DNA from: an uncultured Myxococcales bacterium
GTDB taxonomy: Bacteria; Myxococcota_A; UBA9042
Direction: 5' to 3'
NCBI GenBank assembly: GCA_903883645.1
Contig: CAISBR010000135.1
Location: 42,413 to 106,412 of the forward strand
DNA length: 64,000 bases
Made by a program: the position numbers and the translations under genes. The notes beneath the pieces are model-generated. The model saw nothing but the letters and a program-made list of their open reading frames with translations, was not told where the DNA came from and made no database searches. Position 1 is the stretch's first letter. Every line of letters begins with the position of its first letter. This document shows, piece after piece, positions 27,193-35,852 of the stretch.

Positions 27193-28503
27193 ATGGCACC
27201 TACCTCGGCCGGCACGCCGTACCAGCGGTTGCGCAATTACGTTGGCGCGCGCATGCAACGCCGTCTATTTGCGTGGCTTTTTGGCGCAATGGTCGTCACG
27301 GCGGCGATCGCCAGCGCGACGAGCTGGACCATGGGGCGCCTAGGCACCGACGCGGGCCGCAGCCGCTTCGACAATGTGCATCGGCTGGTGGTGCGACAAC
27401 TCGCCGTAGTTTGGGACGATACGAAGGCGCGCCACGAGCTGCTGGTGACTCTTTCGGGCGAGGCCGAGATGCTCGTCGAGTTGCGCGATGCATCGGGTGA
27501 TTTGATCGACACTGCCGGGTCGGTTTGCCCCGCTCGGGTCGACGCTTGGCCCGCGGTGCGCCGCAACGGCCACAAAATCGGCACCATCGACCTCTGCGTG
27601 CCCGCCACCAACACTTCGCGCATCTACTTGGGCCTGGTGCTCGGTCTCGTTTTCTTGTGGTGGGGGGCCGGCATGTTCGCCCGCTGGATCGCCCAACCCC
27701 TCGAAGAGGTCGCGCGCGTGGCCGAGTCCGTCAGCTTGGGCAACCTGGATGTGCGTATTGAACGGGCGAGTTCATTGGCGCCGTGGCACCGCGATGTGCA
27801 ACTGGTGGCCGAGACGCTGGCCGACATGTCGAGTCAAGTGGCCCGGCAGTTGCGCGAACAGCGCGAGATGATGGCGGCCGTGTCGCACGAATTGCGCACC
27901 CCGCTTGGGCATTTGCGGCTGCTCGTCGAGCAATTTCGCCACGAGGACCCGCTGTCTGACGATCAGATCAAGCGCATCAACCAGTGCGAGCGCGAGGTAC
28001 TCGACATCGACGGCCTAGTCGGCGAACTGCTGGCGAATGCGCGCTTAGAGTTTAGGGAGTTGCGCCACGACCCCGTGAGCCTGGTCGAACAGGCGATCGA
28101 GGTGCTCGAGCGACTTGGCCTGGACCCCACGCTCCTCGATGTAGAGGGCGACGACGACAACGTGGTGGGCGACGCCACCCTGCTACAGCGCGCGCTCTCG
28201 AACCTGCTCGACAATGCGCGTCGCCATGGCCACGGCGTCAAGATGCTGCGGATTCGCAGTGCCAGCGGGCTGGTTCGCGCTGAAGTCGAAGACGATGGTC
28301 CGGGCTTTGATGAGGGTGCGGCGGAGCGGGCCTTTGAGCCCTTTCACGGCGCTGGCCACCGCTCCGATAACTTGGGGCTAGGTCTGCACTTAGTGGGCCG
28401 CATCGCGAAAGCCCACGGCGGGCGAGCCTACGCCGGCAATGGGCTGCAGCGCGGTGCGGTGGTCGGCATCGAATTGCCCCACACGAGCGGTAAACCAGCA
28501 TAA
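27193..28503 (+). CDS. HAMP-containing sensor histidine kinase
   Basis: The layout is: an N-terminal transmembrane helix (LFAWLFGAMVVTAAIASATSW), a periplasmic sensor of about 110 residues, a second helix (IYLGLVLGLVFLWWGAGMF), a HAMP linker, and the HisKA helix with phospho-acceptor His232 in VSHELRTPLGHL. The ATPase domain has the N-box NLLDNARRHG, G1 DDGPGFDEG and G2 NLGLGLHLVG. It partners with the response regulator, whose stop precedes this ATG by one base. The periplasmic domain has two Cys (one in GSVCPARV, one in DLCVPAT) that may form a redox-sensitive disulfide, which is inference. The gene converges on the Sua5-type gene with a 12-bp gap. Confidence 0.95.
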   Translation: MAPTSAGTPYQRLRNYVGARMQRRLFAWLFGAMVVTAAIASATSWTMGRLGTDAGRSRFDNVHRLVVRQLAVVWDDTKARHELLVTLSGEAEMLVELRDASGDLIDTAGSVCPARVDAWPAVRRNGHKIGTIDLCVPATNTSRIYLGLVLGLVFLWWGAGMFARWIAQPLEEVARVAESVSLGNLDVRIERASSLAPWHRDVQLVAETLADMSSQVARQLREQREMMAAVSHELRTPLGHLRLLVEQFRHEDPLSDDQIKRINQCEREVLDIDGLVGELLANARLEFRELRHDPVSLVEQAIEVLERLGLDPTLLDVEGDDDNVVGDATLLQRALSNLLDNARRHGHGVKMLRIRSASGLVRAEVEDDGPGFDEGAAERAFEPFHGAGHRSDNLGLGLHLVGRIAKAHGGRAYAGNGLQRGAVVGIELPHTSGKPA

Positions 28504-28515
28504 ATCCGTAGCTTA

Positions 28516-29454
28516 CTAGGTCTGTGCTGCCCTTCGCAGTCGGTCGGCGATCGCCTCGCCCAGCCCGTCTGTGGGGATCGGCATGACGGCGATCGCCCGC
28601 GGCGCCGCGGCGTCGAGTTCGCGCAAGTACGCGAAAAGATGGGCAGCGGCCGCGATTGTGTCGCCGCTAGGGCTCAGGTTTAGGGTCATGCGCGCCCCGG
28701 GCAACGGGCTGGGGCCAAAGGCGAGCAGTGCCTCGTCGGCCGCCACATCGCAAGCATTGAGTCGCACTGGGCAATTGGGCGCGTAGTGGCTGGCGAGCTG
28801 ACCAGGCGAGCGGGGCTGGTGGGCGTCTTCGGCCTGCGCGAGAGGCCCCACCACCGCCTCGATCGCGTTGCGCGACAGCCCGCCCGGCCGAAGCAACCAG
28901 GGACGCCCCGCAACCACCTGAATCACGGTTGATTCTAGGCCCACCCGGCACGGCCCGCCATCGAGCACGGCCGCCACAGCGTCGCCCAGGGTCGCCAAAA
29001 CATGCGCGGCTGTGGTGGGGCTGAGCTTGCCCGACGGATTGGCGCTCGGCGCCGCCAGCGGTCGGCCAATTTGGCGCAACAGCTCTAGTGTAAGTTCATG
29101 ATCCGGAACACGAATTGCCAGCGTATCGAGCCCTGCCGAGGCCAGCCACGACACCGGGCAATCGGCACGCCGCGGCAGCACCAGCGTCAGCGGCCCCGGC
29201 CAAAACTGCTCAGCCAGCCGCCGCGACAACGGATCGAACAGCACCAGCTGCTCCGCCGCCGCCAAGTCAGCTACATGGGCAATCAGCGGATTGAAATCCG
29301 GCCGCCCCTTGCAGGCAAAAATGCGCGCAACGCTGGCATCAACCGTCGCGTCCCCCGCCAAGCCGTAGACCGTTTCGGTAGGAATCGCCACAAGTTGACC
29401 ACCCAGCAGGGCCTGGGCGGCGTCTCCAAGTTGCGCGGCGTGCAAATGCAGCAT
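28516..29454 (-). CDS. Sua5/YrdC-family L-threonylcarbamoyl-AMP synthase
   Basis: This enzyme makes threonylcarbamoyl-AMP from threonine, bicarbonate and ATP for the t6A37 modification of ANN-decoding tRNAs. The YrdC core has IPTETVYGLAGDA, the basic motif CKGRPDFNPLIAHV and PSANPSGKLSPTTA. The C-terminal part (from about residue 200, SPGQLASHYAP) is the Sua5-specific extra domain, so this is the long Sua5 form (312 residues) rather than short TsaC. It lies 54 bp downstream of priA on the same strand and is probably in its operon. The frame starts at 29454 with MLHLHAAQLGDAAQ, which fits the family. Confidence 0.94.
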   Translation of the reverse strand: MLHLHAAQLGDAAQALLGGQLVAIPTETVYGLAGDATVDASVARIFACKGRPDFNPLIAHVADLAAAEQLVLFDPLSRRLAEQFWPGPLTLVLPRRADCPVSWLASAGLDTLAIRVPDHELTLELLRQIGRPLAAPSANPSGKLSPTTAAHVLATLGDAVAAVLDGGPCRVGLESTVIQVVAGRPWLLRPGGLSRNAIEAVVGPLAQAEDAHQPRSPGQLASHYAPNCPVRLNACDVAADEALLAFGPSPLPGARMTLNLSPSGDTIAAAAHLFAYLRELDAAAPRAIAVMPIPTDGLGEAIADRLRRAAQT

Positions 29455-29508
29455 CCGATCCCCTGTCCGGATCTGCCCGGGCGGCCAAATTAGCAGAGGC
29501 GGGGCCGG

Positions 29509-31938
29509 CTATTCTAGGCCCTGCGGGTCCACATCGACGCTGATATCGAGCCCGCCCGGCACATGCGGCAGCCCCGGCAGAATGTGCGCGTGCAGGTGCC
29601 GCAGCCAGCCGTGCAGTTGCTGCCGCTGCGGACTGCGCAACAGGGCGTGAATGCGCCAAATTCCTCGCACTTTTGCCACCGAGGCCATCACCGGGCCGCG
29701 CACTTCGGCGCCCACCTCGCGCAGTGCCGCAGCGATCAGCTCCATAACTTTGCGCACAATGTCGACATCTTGGTGGCGCAACTCGATGAGCGCGAGGTGG
29801 GTCCACGGCGGATAGCCTGCGTCGCGGCGCACTTGCGACTCGCGCGCGGCAAAGCCCGGCCCATCGCTGGCCAGCACAGCGGCGATCGCCGGATGCTCAG
29901 GCTTAAACGTCTGGATCAGCACCGTACCCGGCCACTCGCCGCGCCCAGCCCGCCCCGCAACCTGGGTCAAAAGCTGAAAGGTTCGCTCGCTGGCGCGAAA
30001 ATCGGGCACTGCCAGCCCCGCCTCGGCCAGCACCACGCCCACCAGCGTCACCCGCGGAAAATCGTGCCCCTTGGCGAGCATTTGCGTACCCACCAGCACA
30101 TCGATCTCGCGGTCGCGAAAGCGTTGCAGCGTGTCGAGCAAGCGCTGGCCCGACGCGGTATCGCGATCAAGGCGCGCCACCCTCACTCCGGGCAGATGGT
30201 GGACGAGCGTGGCCTCGATCCGCTCGGTACCCGAGCCAATGCCGATGAGATTGCGGCCGCCACACTGCGGGCACGACATGGCGTCGGGCAGCGATAAGTC
30301 GCACCAATGGCAGCGTAATCGCCCCGTTTGGCGGTGCCAGGTCAGCGCAACAGCGCACTCGGGGCATTCGACCGCGCTGCCGCACCCCGCACACAGCATG
30401 CTGGTGGCAAAACCGCGGCGGTTGTGCAGCAAAATCGCCTGGTCACCGCGCGCCACCGTCTCTTGCACAGCCTGCAGCAGCTCGTGCGACAAAAGCGATG
30501 GCCGGTCGGGGCTTTGCGGGTCTTGCAGTCGGTCAATCGCCCGCAGGTCTAGCGTTCGCACCGTAGGCATTTGCGCCGCCCGCGCGCGCTGCGTCAGCGT
30601 TTGCAGGCCCAGGCGACCGGTCTGAACAAGCTGTAACTCTTCGCAACTTGGCGTCGCCGAGCCAAGAATGCACACCGCCGTCGCCGACTGTGCGCGCACC
30701 AGCGCCAGGTCGCGGGCGTGGTAGCGCAGGCCCGACTGCTGCTTGAACGACCCATCGTGGCACTCGTCGACCACCACCACCCCCAGGTTGGGCAGCGGCG
30801 CAAACAGAGCCGAGCGCGGCCCAATAACGATCAACGCAGAACCATTATGAATCCGCTCGAAGGCGTCGGTACGCTCGCCCTCGCTCATCGCCGAGTGCAG
30901 CGCCACCACGGGGTCGCCAAATCGCGCCCGAAAACGCTGAACCAGCTGCGGCGTAAGAGCAATTTCGGGAACCAGCACCACCGCCGTGCGCCCTTGCTGC
31001 AGCGCGTGGGCGATAATGTGCAGGTACACCTCCGTCTTGCCCGAGCCCGTCACGCCGTGCAGCAGGTGCCCCGCATAGCGCCTCGCTTCGAGGTCGGCCA
31101 CCACCGCCGCCACTGCCACGAGTTGCTCATCGGTCAGTTGCGGGGGCAGGTCGCGCACGGCCGGCTGCCGCATGCCCAGGGGATCGCGCAGGACCCGCTC
31201 GTTCCAAGTCTCGACCAGACCATGGCGCGCAAGCTCGGCCACCGCGGCGCCACTCGCCTGCACCGTCTCGCTCCCCGGCGCTTTGCGGCGCAGCTCGCGC
31301 AGAGCGATGGTGCCCTCGGCCTCGATGCGGTGCAGTAAACGTACCTCGGCACGGCTCAAATCATCAGGCCAGGGGCGCTGATACGTGGCCCCGACCATCG
31401 CCAGCTGCAGCGTGTCTTGCACGTCGTCGCCCAGGCCCGTGCGGCGCAGCGGGGTCGCCAGCGTCGAGCGCACCACTTGCCCCAGCGGCACATGGTAGTA
31501 GCGGGCCATAAAGCGCAGGGTCGCCAGCAGGTCTTGGGGTAGCGGCGGGCCGGCGAGCACCGCAAGCATGGGGCGCAACCTCGCTGGGTCTAAGGGGCTT
31601 TGCGCCATCGGACCCAGTTCAATCACCAAGCCAACTTCGACCCGGCCCCGCAGCGGCACATTGACACGGCTGCCCACCTGCACGGTAGCGCCACACGCCT
31701 CGGGCACGGCGTAGGTAAGGGGCTCAAGCTGAGCCGCGACCGCCACTTGTGCATAGAATGCTGCGACATGGCCGGCAACCGCGTCGCTCGGTGCCGCTGG
31801 CTTGCGCGCCCGGGCCGGCTTGGCGCGAGGCGGCGCAGGCACCGCAACGGCTTCGTCGCGCGGAAGATCGGCCAGCAATGCAGCAAATGCGGGCAATGGG
31901 GGCTGGGATTGGGCGGCCATAAGCGCAGGATGCGCCAT
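29509..31938 (-). CDS. priA: Primosomal protein N' (PriA helicase)
   Basis: PriA restarts collapsed replication forks by unwinding the lagging strand and loading the primosome. The helicase core has Walker A GVTGSGKTEVYL, a DExH box written DECHDGSFKQQ (Cys where most PriA proteins have Glu), GSATPSCEEL, and motif V/VI residues QVAGRAGRGEWPGTVLIQT. Between them is the zinc cluster of four CxxC pairs (CAGC, CPEC, CHWC, CPQC). The length of 809 is slightly longer than E. coli PriA because of a Pro/Ala-rich N-terminus (about 50 residues). The ATG at 31938 has GGAG just before it; ATG 31920 is an alternative. The Sua5-type gene follows downstream. Confidence 0.96.
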   Translation of the reverse strand: MAHPALMAAQSQPPLPAFAALLADLPRDEAVAVPAPPRAKPARARKPAAPSDAVAGHVAAFYAQVAVAAQLEPLTYAVPEACGATVQVGSRVNVPLRGRVEVGLVIELGPMAQSPLDPARLRPMLAVLAGPPLPQDLLATLRFMARYYHVPLGQVVRSTLATPLRRTGLGDDVQDTLQLAMVGATYQRPWPDDLSRAEVRLLHRIEAEGTIALRELRRKAPGSETVQASGAAVAELARHGLVETWNERVLRDPLGMRQPAVRDLPPQLTDEQLVAVAAVVADLEARRYAGHLLHGVTGSGKTEVYLHIIAHALQQGRTAVVLVPEIALTPQLVQRFRARFGDPVVALHSAMSEGERTDAFERIHNGSALIVIGPRSALFAPLPNLGVVVVDECHDGSFKQQSGLRYHARDLALVRAQSATAVCILGSATPSCEELQLVQTGRLGLQTLTQRARAAQMPTVRTLDLRAIDRLQDPQSPDRPSLLSHELLQAVQETVARGDQAILLHNRRGFATSMLCAGCGSAVECPECAVALTWHRQTGRLRCHWCDLSLPDAMSCPQCGGRNLIGIGSGTERIEATLVHHLPGVRVARLDRDTASGQRLLDTLQRFRDREIDVLVGTQMLAKGHDFPRVTLVGVVLAEAGLAVPDFRASERTFQLLTQVAGRAGRGEWPGTVLIQTFKPEHPAIAAVLASDGPGFAARESQVRRDAGYPPWTHLALIELRHQDVDIVRKVMELIAAALREVGAEVRGPVMASVAKVRGIWRIHALLRSPQRQQLHGWLRHLHAHILPGLPHVPGGLDISVDVDPQGLE

Positions 31939-31973
31939 GACTCCAGGCGCTGCAAACCGCGGACGAGTAGTCC

Positions 31974-32002
31974 TTGACCTGTGCCCAGCAAGTCTGCATT
32001 GT
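31974..32002 (+). promoter_or_regulatory. Predicted promoter for the Cys-repeat lipoprotein
   Basis: TTGACC (31974-31979, five of six) and CATTGT (31997-32002, three of six) are 17 bp apart in the 114-bp gap between divergent priA and the lipoprotein gene, placing the transcript start near 32009. Motif-level prediction. Confidence 0.35.
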
Positions 32003-32052
32003 GACGACGACGCGCGGCCTGTGCTGATCGATGTGCCGCGCCAGGAACGCCA

Positions 32053-35000
32053 ATGCCCGTCGCCACCCCCTGTAAACGTTTTGATCTTGCAAACTTTATC
32101 CTGATGGCGCTAACCGCTAGCACGCTGCTGGCCAGTTGCGGCCAAGACCAGGTGCTGCAGGCCTCGCTGACCGGATCGGGCGATGCTGTCGATGCCCAGA
32201 CGGGTCTCGACGGGCTGCCCGGCGGCGATGGGCTGGCCGAGGACGCCACGGCCACACAAGACATTGATGCACCAGATGATTCGGCCGATTCAGCGTTCTC
32301 CGATGCCCAAGACGCGGCGGGTGACGATGCGGGCGAGAAGGATGCACAAGTCGTCGACATTCAAGGTGATGCCACGGACGACGCGGTGACCACCGATGCG
32401 ACACAAGATTCCAAGACCGACGACGCGGCAGTCGATGCCGGCTGCCAAGCCGCTGCCGAATGCCCAGAAGCCGTGGCATCATGCCAAGTTGCGACCTGTA
32501 GTGCGGGCCAATGCGGCTTCGGCCCCGCCGCAGACGCCACCCCTTGCGACGACGGCAACGCCTGCACCGGCGGTGATCATTGCCAAGTGGGCGTTTGCAC
32601 TGCGGGCTCACCCGTGGTCTGCAACGGCGACGGCAACCCGTGCTTGACCTGGAGTTGTGGCAAAGAAACGGGCACTTGCGTCAGCTTACCCAGCGACGCC
32701 ACCTGCAGCGATGGCAGCGCGTGCACGAGCAGCGACGCCTGCAAAGACGGAAAATGCGCAGGCACGCCCGTAGTGTGCAGCGATGACAACCCTTGCACCG
32801 ACAACGGCTGCGACCCGCAAACCGGCTGCACCGTCGCCAACAATACGGCGGCGTGCGCAACCGGAAACTTGTGCGTAAAACCAGGAACTTGCAAAGATGG
32901 GGCGTGCGCAGGCAGCGTGGCCACCGAATGCGACGACGGCAACCCATGCACGGTCGACAGCTGCGATCCGGCCAGCGGCGTGTGCCAGTTCGCGGGCTCC
33001 GTGGTGGGAGCGTGCGAAGACGGCAACCCGTGCACAGCGGGCGACACCTGCCAAAAGGGCTTGTGCAAGGCGGGCGCACCCAAGGTGTGCGACGACGTGA
33101 ATCCATGCACAACAGATATTTGTGTCGCGATCGTCGGTTGCGTTTACTCGCCCGTTAGCCAGAGTTGCAGCGACGGCGACCCCTGTACCGAGAACGACGC
33201 GTGCAGCGCCGGCACCTGCAAGGGCGCCCCGGTCTTCTGCGACGACGGCAACCCCTGCACCAACGACACCTGCGACAAGGCCAAAGGCTGCATGTTTACG
33301 CCCAATAGTCTGCCGTGCAGCGGCGATGCGTGCCACACGGGCAGCTGTTCGCAGGGCAAGTGCACGAACTTGGTCGCCAAGCTATGCAACGACAACAACG
33401 CTTGCACCACAGACAGTTGCGACCCCATCGGCGGCTGCGCCAACAAGGCGGTGGGCGACAACACGGCCTGCGGCGTGGGCACCAAGTGCGTGCAAGCGCC
33501 AGTATGCAAAGCCGGCTCGTGCCTAGCGCCCGCTCCAGTCGACTGCGGCGACGGCAACGCCTGCACCACCGACACATGCGACCTGCAGGTGGGCTGCAGC
33601 TGGTCGGCCGTGGTGGGGGCGTGCAACGACGGCAATGCGTGCACCGTCGGCGAGGCCTGCGCCCAAGTCGTGGGCAAGGGGATCCAATGCACCGGCGGCA
33701 CCGGCATCGACGTAGTCAAGGTATGCGACGACAAAAATGCTTGCACTACCGAAACTTGCGACCCAAGCAAGGGCTGCATCCACAGCAACAACACCCTGCC
33801 CTGCAACGACAACAACGACTGCACTAGCGGCGACGCCTGCCTGGCCGGCAGCTGCACCGGCAGCCCCAACACCAAGTGCGACGACGGCAACGCCTGCACC
33901 CTAGACAAGTGCGACCCGGCGAGCGGCACGTGCTCGTGGAGCCAAGCGGCCGGAGCCCTCTGCACCGACAACAATCCGTGCACCGTGACCGACACCTGCG
34001 TCGGCGCCCAATGCGTCGGCAGCGGCGCGCTGTGCGACGACAACAACGCCTGCACCAGCGACAGCTGCGACAAGGGCACGGGCAAGTGCAGCTATGGCCT
34101 AGTCAATTGCAGCGACGCCAACCTGTGCACCACCGACACGTGCGACAGCACCACCGGCAAGTGCTTGTTTACAAACAACGTCTTGCCTTGCGTCATCGGC
34201 GACAAGTGCGCCGCGTTCGGCGTCTGCGACGGCAAGGGCACCTGCCAGGCGAGCGGTGGCAGCAAATGCGACGACAAGAACCCTTGCACAGCCGATAGTT
34301 GCGACGGAACGACCGGCATCTGCAAGAATGTGGCCGCCAGCGAGGGCAGCGTATGCGACGACGGCATCGCGTGCACAAACGACTCGGTCTGCACGGGCGG
34401 CAAGTGCCAAACTCCCAATGGTTGTATGGGCTTTAGCGACAGTTTCACCTGCCCCAACAAGCAACCCTGGACCATCGATGTACCTGCGCCCACGCCGCCG
34501 CAGTTCGCGCGCCTGGTGCTCTGGGCCGTTGATGGGACGCCCATGACGGCGGCCGACAGCGTCGATCACAGCTGTACGCTGAATTTCAACAACGGTACCA
34601 ACTACTGCGACCCTTTGTTCGGCCAACCGGGCATGTGCCAGGTGCCAATCGGTACCGCCACGCAGCCGACCGCGGCCAACTTTGCCCAAGCGGGCGGCCT
34701 GATGCCCACGCTGGTATTCGATACTTACTACGATGTAGATACGTTTGTGCAAGGCGGCGATCAACCCTTGGTCGAGGTGCTCGATTCTGCCAGCAAGGCC
34801 GTGCTGTTCTCGCAGTTGCTACCCGTGGCGGTCGGCGATCTGAAGAAGTGGAAAGATGGCTACAAGCTGCAAGTGCCCGCTGCGGTTGGCAAACAGGTGC
34901 TTGTGCGCTTTAGCCTAAACCAGCCCGCCGGCACGACCGGCAGCCAGGGCAATGCCGGCACGGGCTTCTTTATCGATAACTTGAAGTTTACCGCCCTGCC

Positions 35001-35754
35001 CGGCCCCGAAGTCTGCGGCGACGGCTACGACAACGACGGCAACTTCAAGACCGACTGCGCCGACCCCGCCTGCAGCGCCGTGAGCACTTGCGCCGAGACC
35101 GACTGCACGGACGGCCTCGACAACGACAAAGACGGCGCGACCGACTGCGCCGACTCGAACTGCACCGCCGATCTAGCCTGCAGCGGCACCACCCTGTACT
35201 CCAACAACTTTGAGTGCACCGACAAGGCATTTACATTCTTTGCCAGCGACTTGCCGATCACTTGGGCCGTCGATGCCACCCCCAACGGGCCCAAGCCGCC
35301 CACCGGCACCTGCAGCCTGAACTACAACAACGGCACCAGCTTCGACAACGGCCTCAACATGGCCAACGCCGGGTCAGCCATCAGCAATTTCACCATCGAC
35401 GCCAGCGGCAAGACCAACGTGCGCTTGGATCTGTGGGGCTACTTCGACACAGAGCTGGGCGCGGGCACCAGCAACTTCGACCGTATCTACATAAGCGCAT
35501 CTACAGATGATTTTGCGGGATGCAGCGACGTCGCCACCGTGGGGAACCTCACCACCCAGATTTGCAAGACCGCCAACACGTTCACAACGGTCATCGAAGA
35601 ACCGTCGGTGCAGACCTGGGTGCACTTGCAGATGCCGCTGACCGGCATGGGTGGCAAAAAGTTCAAGCTGCGCATCAAGTTCGACAGCGGCGACGGTATC
35701 AACAACGGCACTGCTGGCCCGTTCCTCGACGACTTGCGCGTGTTTGGCCTGTAG
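32053..35754 (+). CDS. Giant Cys-repeat surface lipoprotein, 1233 aa
   Basis: The N-terminus MPVATPCKRFDLANFILM leads into ALTASTLLASC, a lipobox; AGGAA lies four bases before ATG 32053, and ATG 32104 is an alternative. A long Asp/Ala-rich spacer (to about residue 150) is followed by about 24 tandem units of roughly 25 residues with the core CDDGNPCTxDxCDxxxGxC (to about residue 785). Then come two beta-sandwich-like domains, starting SDSFTCPNKQPW and YSNNFECTDKAF, separated by repeated DGxDND-DC motifs (CGDGYDNDGN, CTDGLDNDKDG). Such Cys-repeat stalks are frequent in Myxococcota. The product is probably a disulfide-rigid rod holding a binding domain away from the surface. The A2M gene follows after 98 bp. 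Confidence 0.85.
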   Translation: MPVATPCKRFDLANFILMALTASTLLASCGQDQVLQASLTGSGDAVDAQTGLDGLPGGDGLAEDATATQDIDAPDDSADSAFSDAQDAAGDDAGEKDAQVVDIQGDATDDAVTTDATQDSKTDDAAVDAGCQAAAECPEAVASCQVATCSAGQCGFGPAADATPCDDGNACTGGDHCQVGVCTAGSPVVCNGDGNPCLTWSCGKETGTCVSLPSDATCSDGSACTSSDACKDGKCAGTPVVCSDDNPCTDNGCDPQTGCTVANNTAACATGNLCVKPGTCKDGACAGSVATECDDGNPCTVDSCDPASGVCQFAGSVVGACEDGNPCTAGDTCQKGLCKAGAPKVCDDVNPCTTDICVAIVGCVYSPVSQSCSDGDPCTENDACSAGTCKGAPVFCDDGNPCTNDTCDKAKGCMFTPNSLPCSGDACHTGSCSQGKCTNLVAKLCNDNNACTTDSCDPIGGCANKAVGDNTACGVGTKCVQAPVCKAGSCLAPAPVDCGDGNACTTDTCDLQVGCSWSAVVGACNDGNACTVGEACAQVVGKGIQCTGGTGIDVVKVCDDKNACTTETCDPSKGCIHSNNTLPCNDNNDCTSGDACLAGSCTGSPNTKCDDGNACTLDKCDPASGTCSWSQAAGALCTDNNPCTVTDTCVGAQCVGSGALCDDNNACTSDSCDKGTGKCSYGLVNCSDANLCTTDTCDSTTGKCLFTNNVLPCVIGDKCAAFGVCDGKGTCQASGGSKCDDKNPCTADSCDGTTGICKNVAASEGSVCDDGIACTNDSVCTGGKCQTPNGCMGFSDSFTCPNKQPWTIDVPAPTPPQFARLVLWAVDGTPMTAADSVDHSCTLNFNNGTNYCDPLFGQPGMCQVPIGTATQPTAANFAQAGGLMPTLVFDTYYDVDTFVQGGDQPLVEVLDSASKAVLFSQLLPVAVGDLKKWKDGYKLQVPAAVGKQVLVRFSLNQPAGTTGSQGNAGTGFFIDNLKFTALPGPEVCGDGYDNDGNFKTDCADPACSAVSTCAETDCTDGLDNDKDGATDCADSNCTADLACSGTTLYSNNFECTDKAFTFFASDLPITWAVDATPNGPKPPTGTCSLNYNNGTSFDNGLNMANAGSAISNFTIDASGKTNVRLDLWGYFDTELGAGTSNFDRIYISASTDDFAGCSDVATVGNLTTQICKTANTFTTVIEEPSVQTWVHLQMPLTGMGGKKFKLRIKFDSGDGINNGTAGPFLDDLRVFGL
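32545..34407 (+). repeat. About 24 tandem Cys-rich (CDDGNxCT) coding repeats
   Basis: Units average about 26 codons, repeating TGC-GAC-GAC-GGC-AAC-xxx-TGC-ACC and a spaced TGC-GAC. The copies differ at many positions and unit length varies, so the array is protein-level, not a recent DNA expansion or CRISPR. Confidence 0.85.
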
Positions 35755-35782
35755 CCCATTTTGTGGCCGGCTAGACCGCTTC

Positions 35783-35811
35783 GTGACCCGCTGCGTCGAT
35801 GGGCGTATACT
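35783..35811 (+). promoter_or_regulatory. Predicted sigma-70 type promoter for the alpha-2-macroglobulin gene
   Basis: GTGACC (35783-35788) and TATACT (35806-35811, five of six) are 17 bp apart, giving a start near 35818, about 35 bases before ATG 35853. The element lies upstream of the chosen start but downstream of the frame's first possible codon at 35799, which supports 35853. Confidence 0.5.
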
Positions 35812-35852
35812 TCCGGACTCCATTCGAAACTGTACGGCAAGGCGAGGCGACA

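Noticed and set aside
32545..34407. Regularly spaced repeats that could be read as CRISPR-like
   Set aside because: The repeats are in-frame codon blocks of varying length within one long gene, with no fixed repeat sequence or spacer, and no cas genes are nearby.
35799..35852. A longer A2M start at 35799
   Set aside because: It lies upstream of the -10 element at 35806-35811 and would add 18 residues before the signal; ATG 35853 has a GAGG ribosome binding site.
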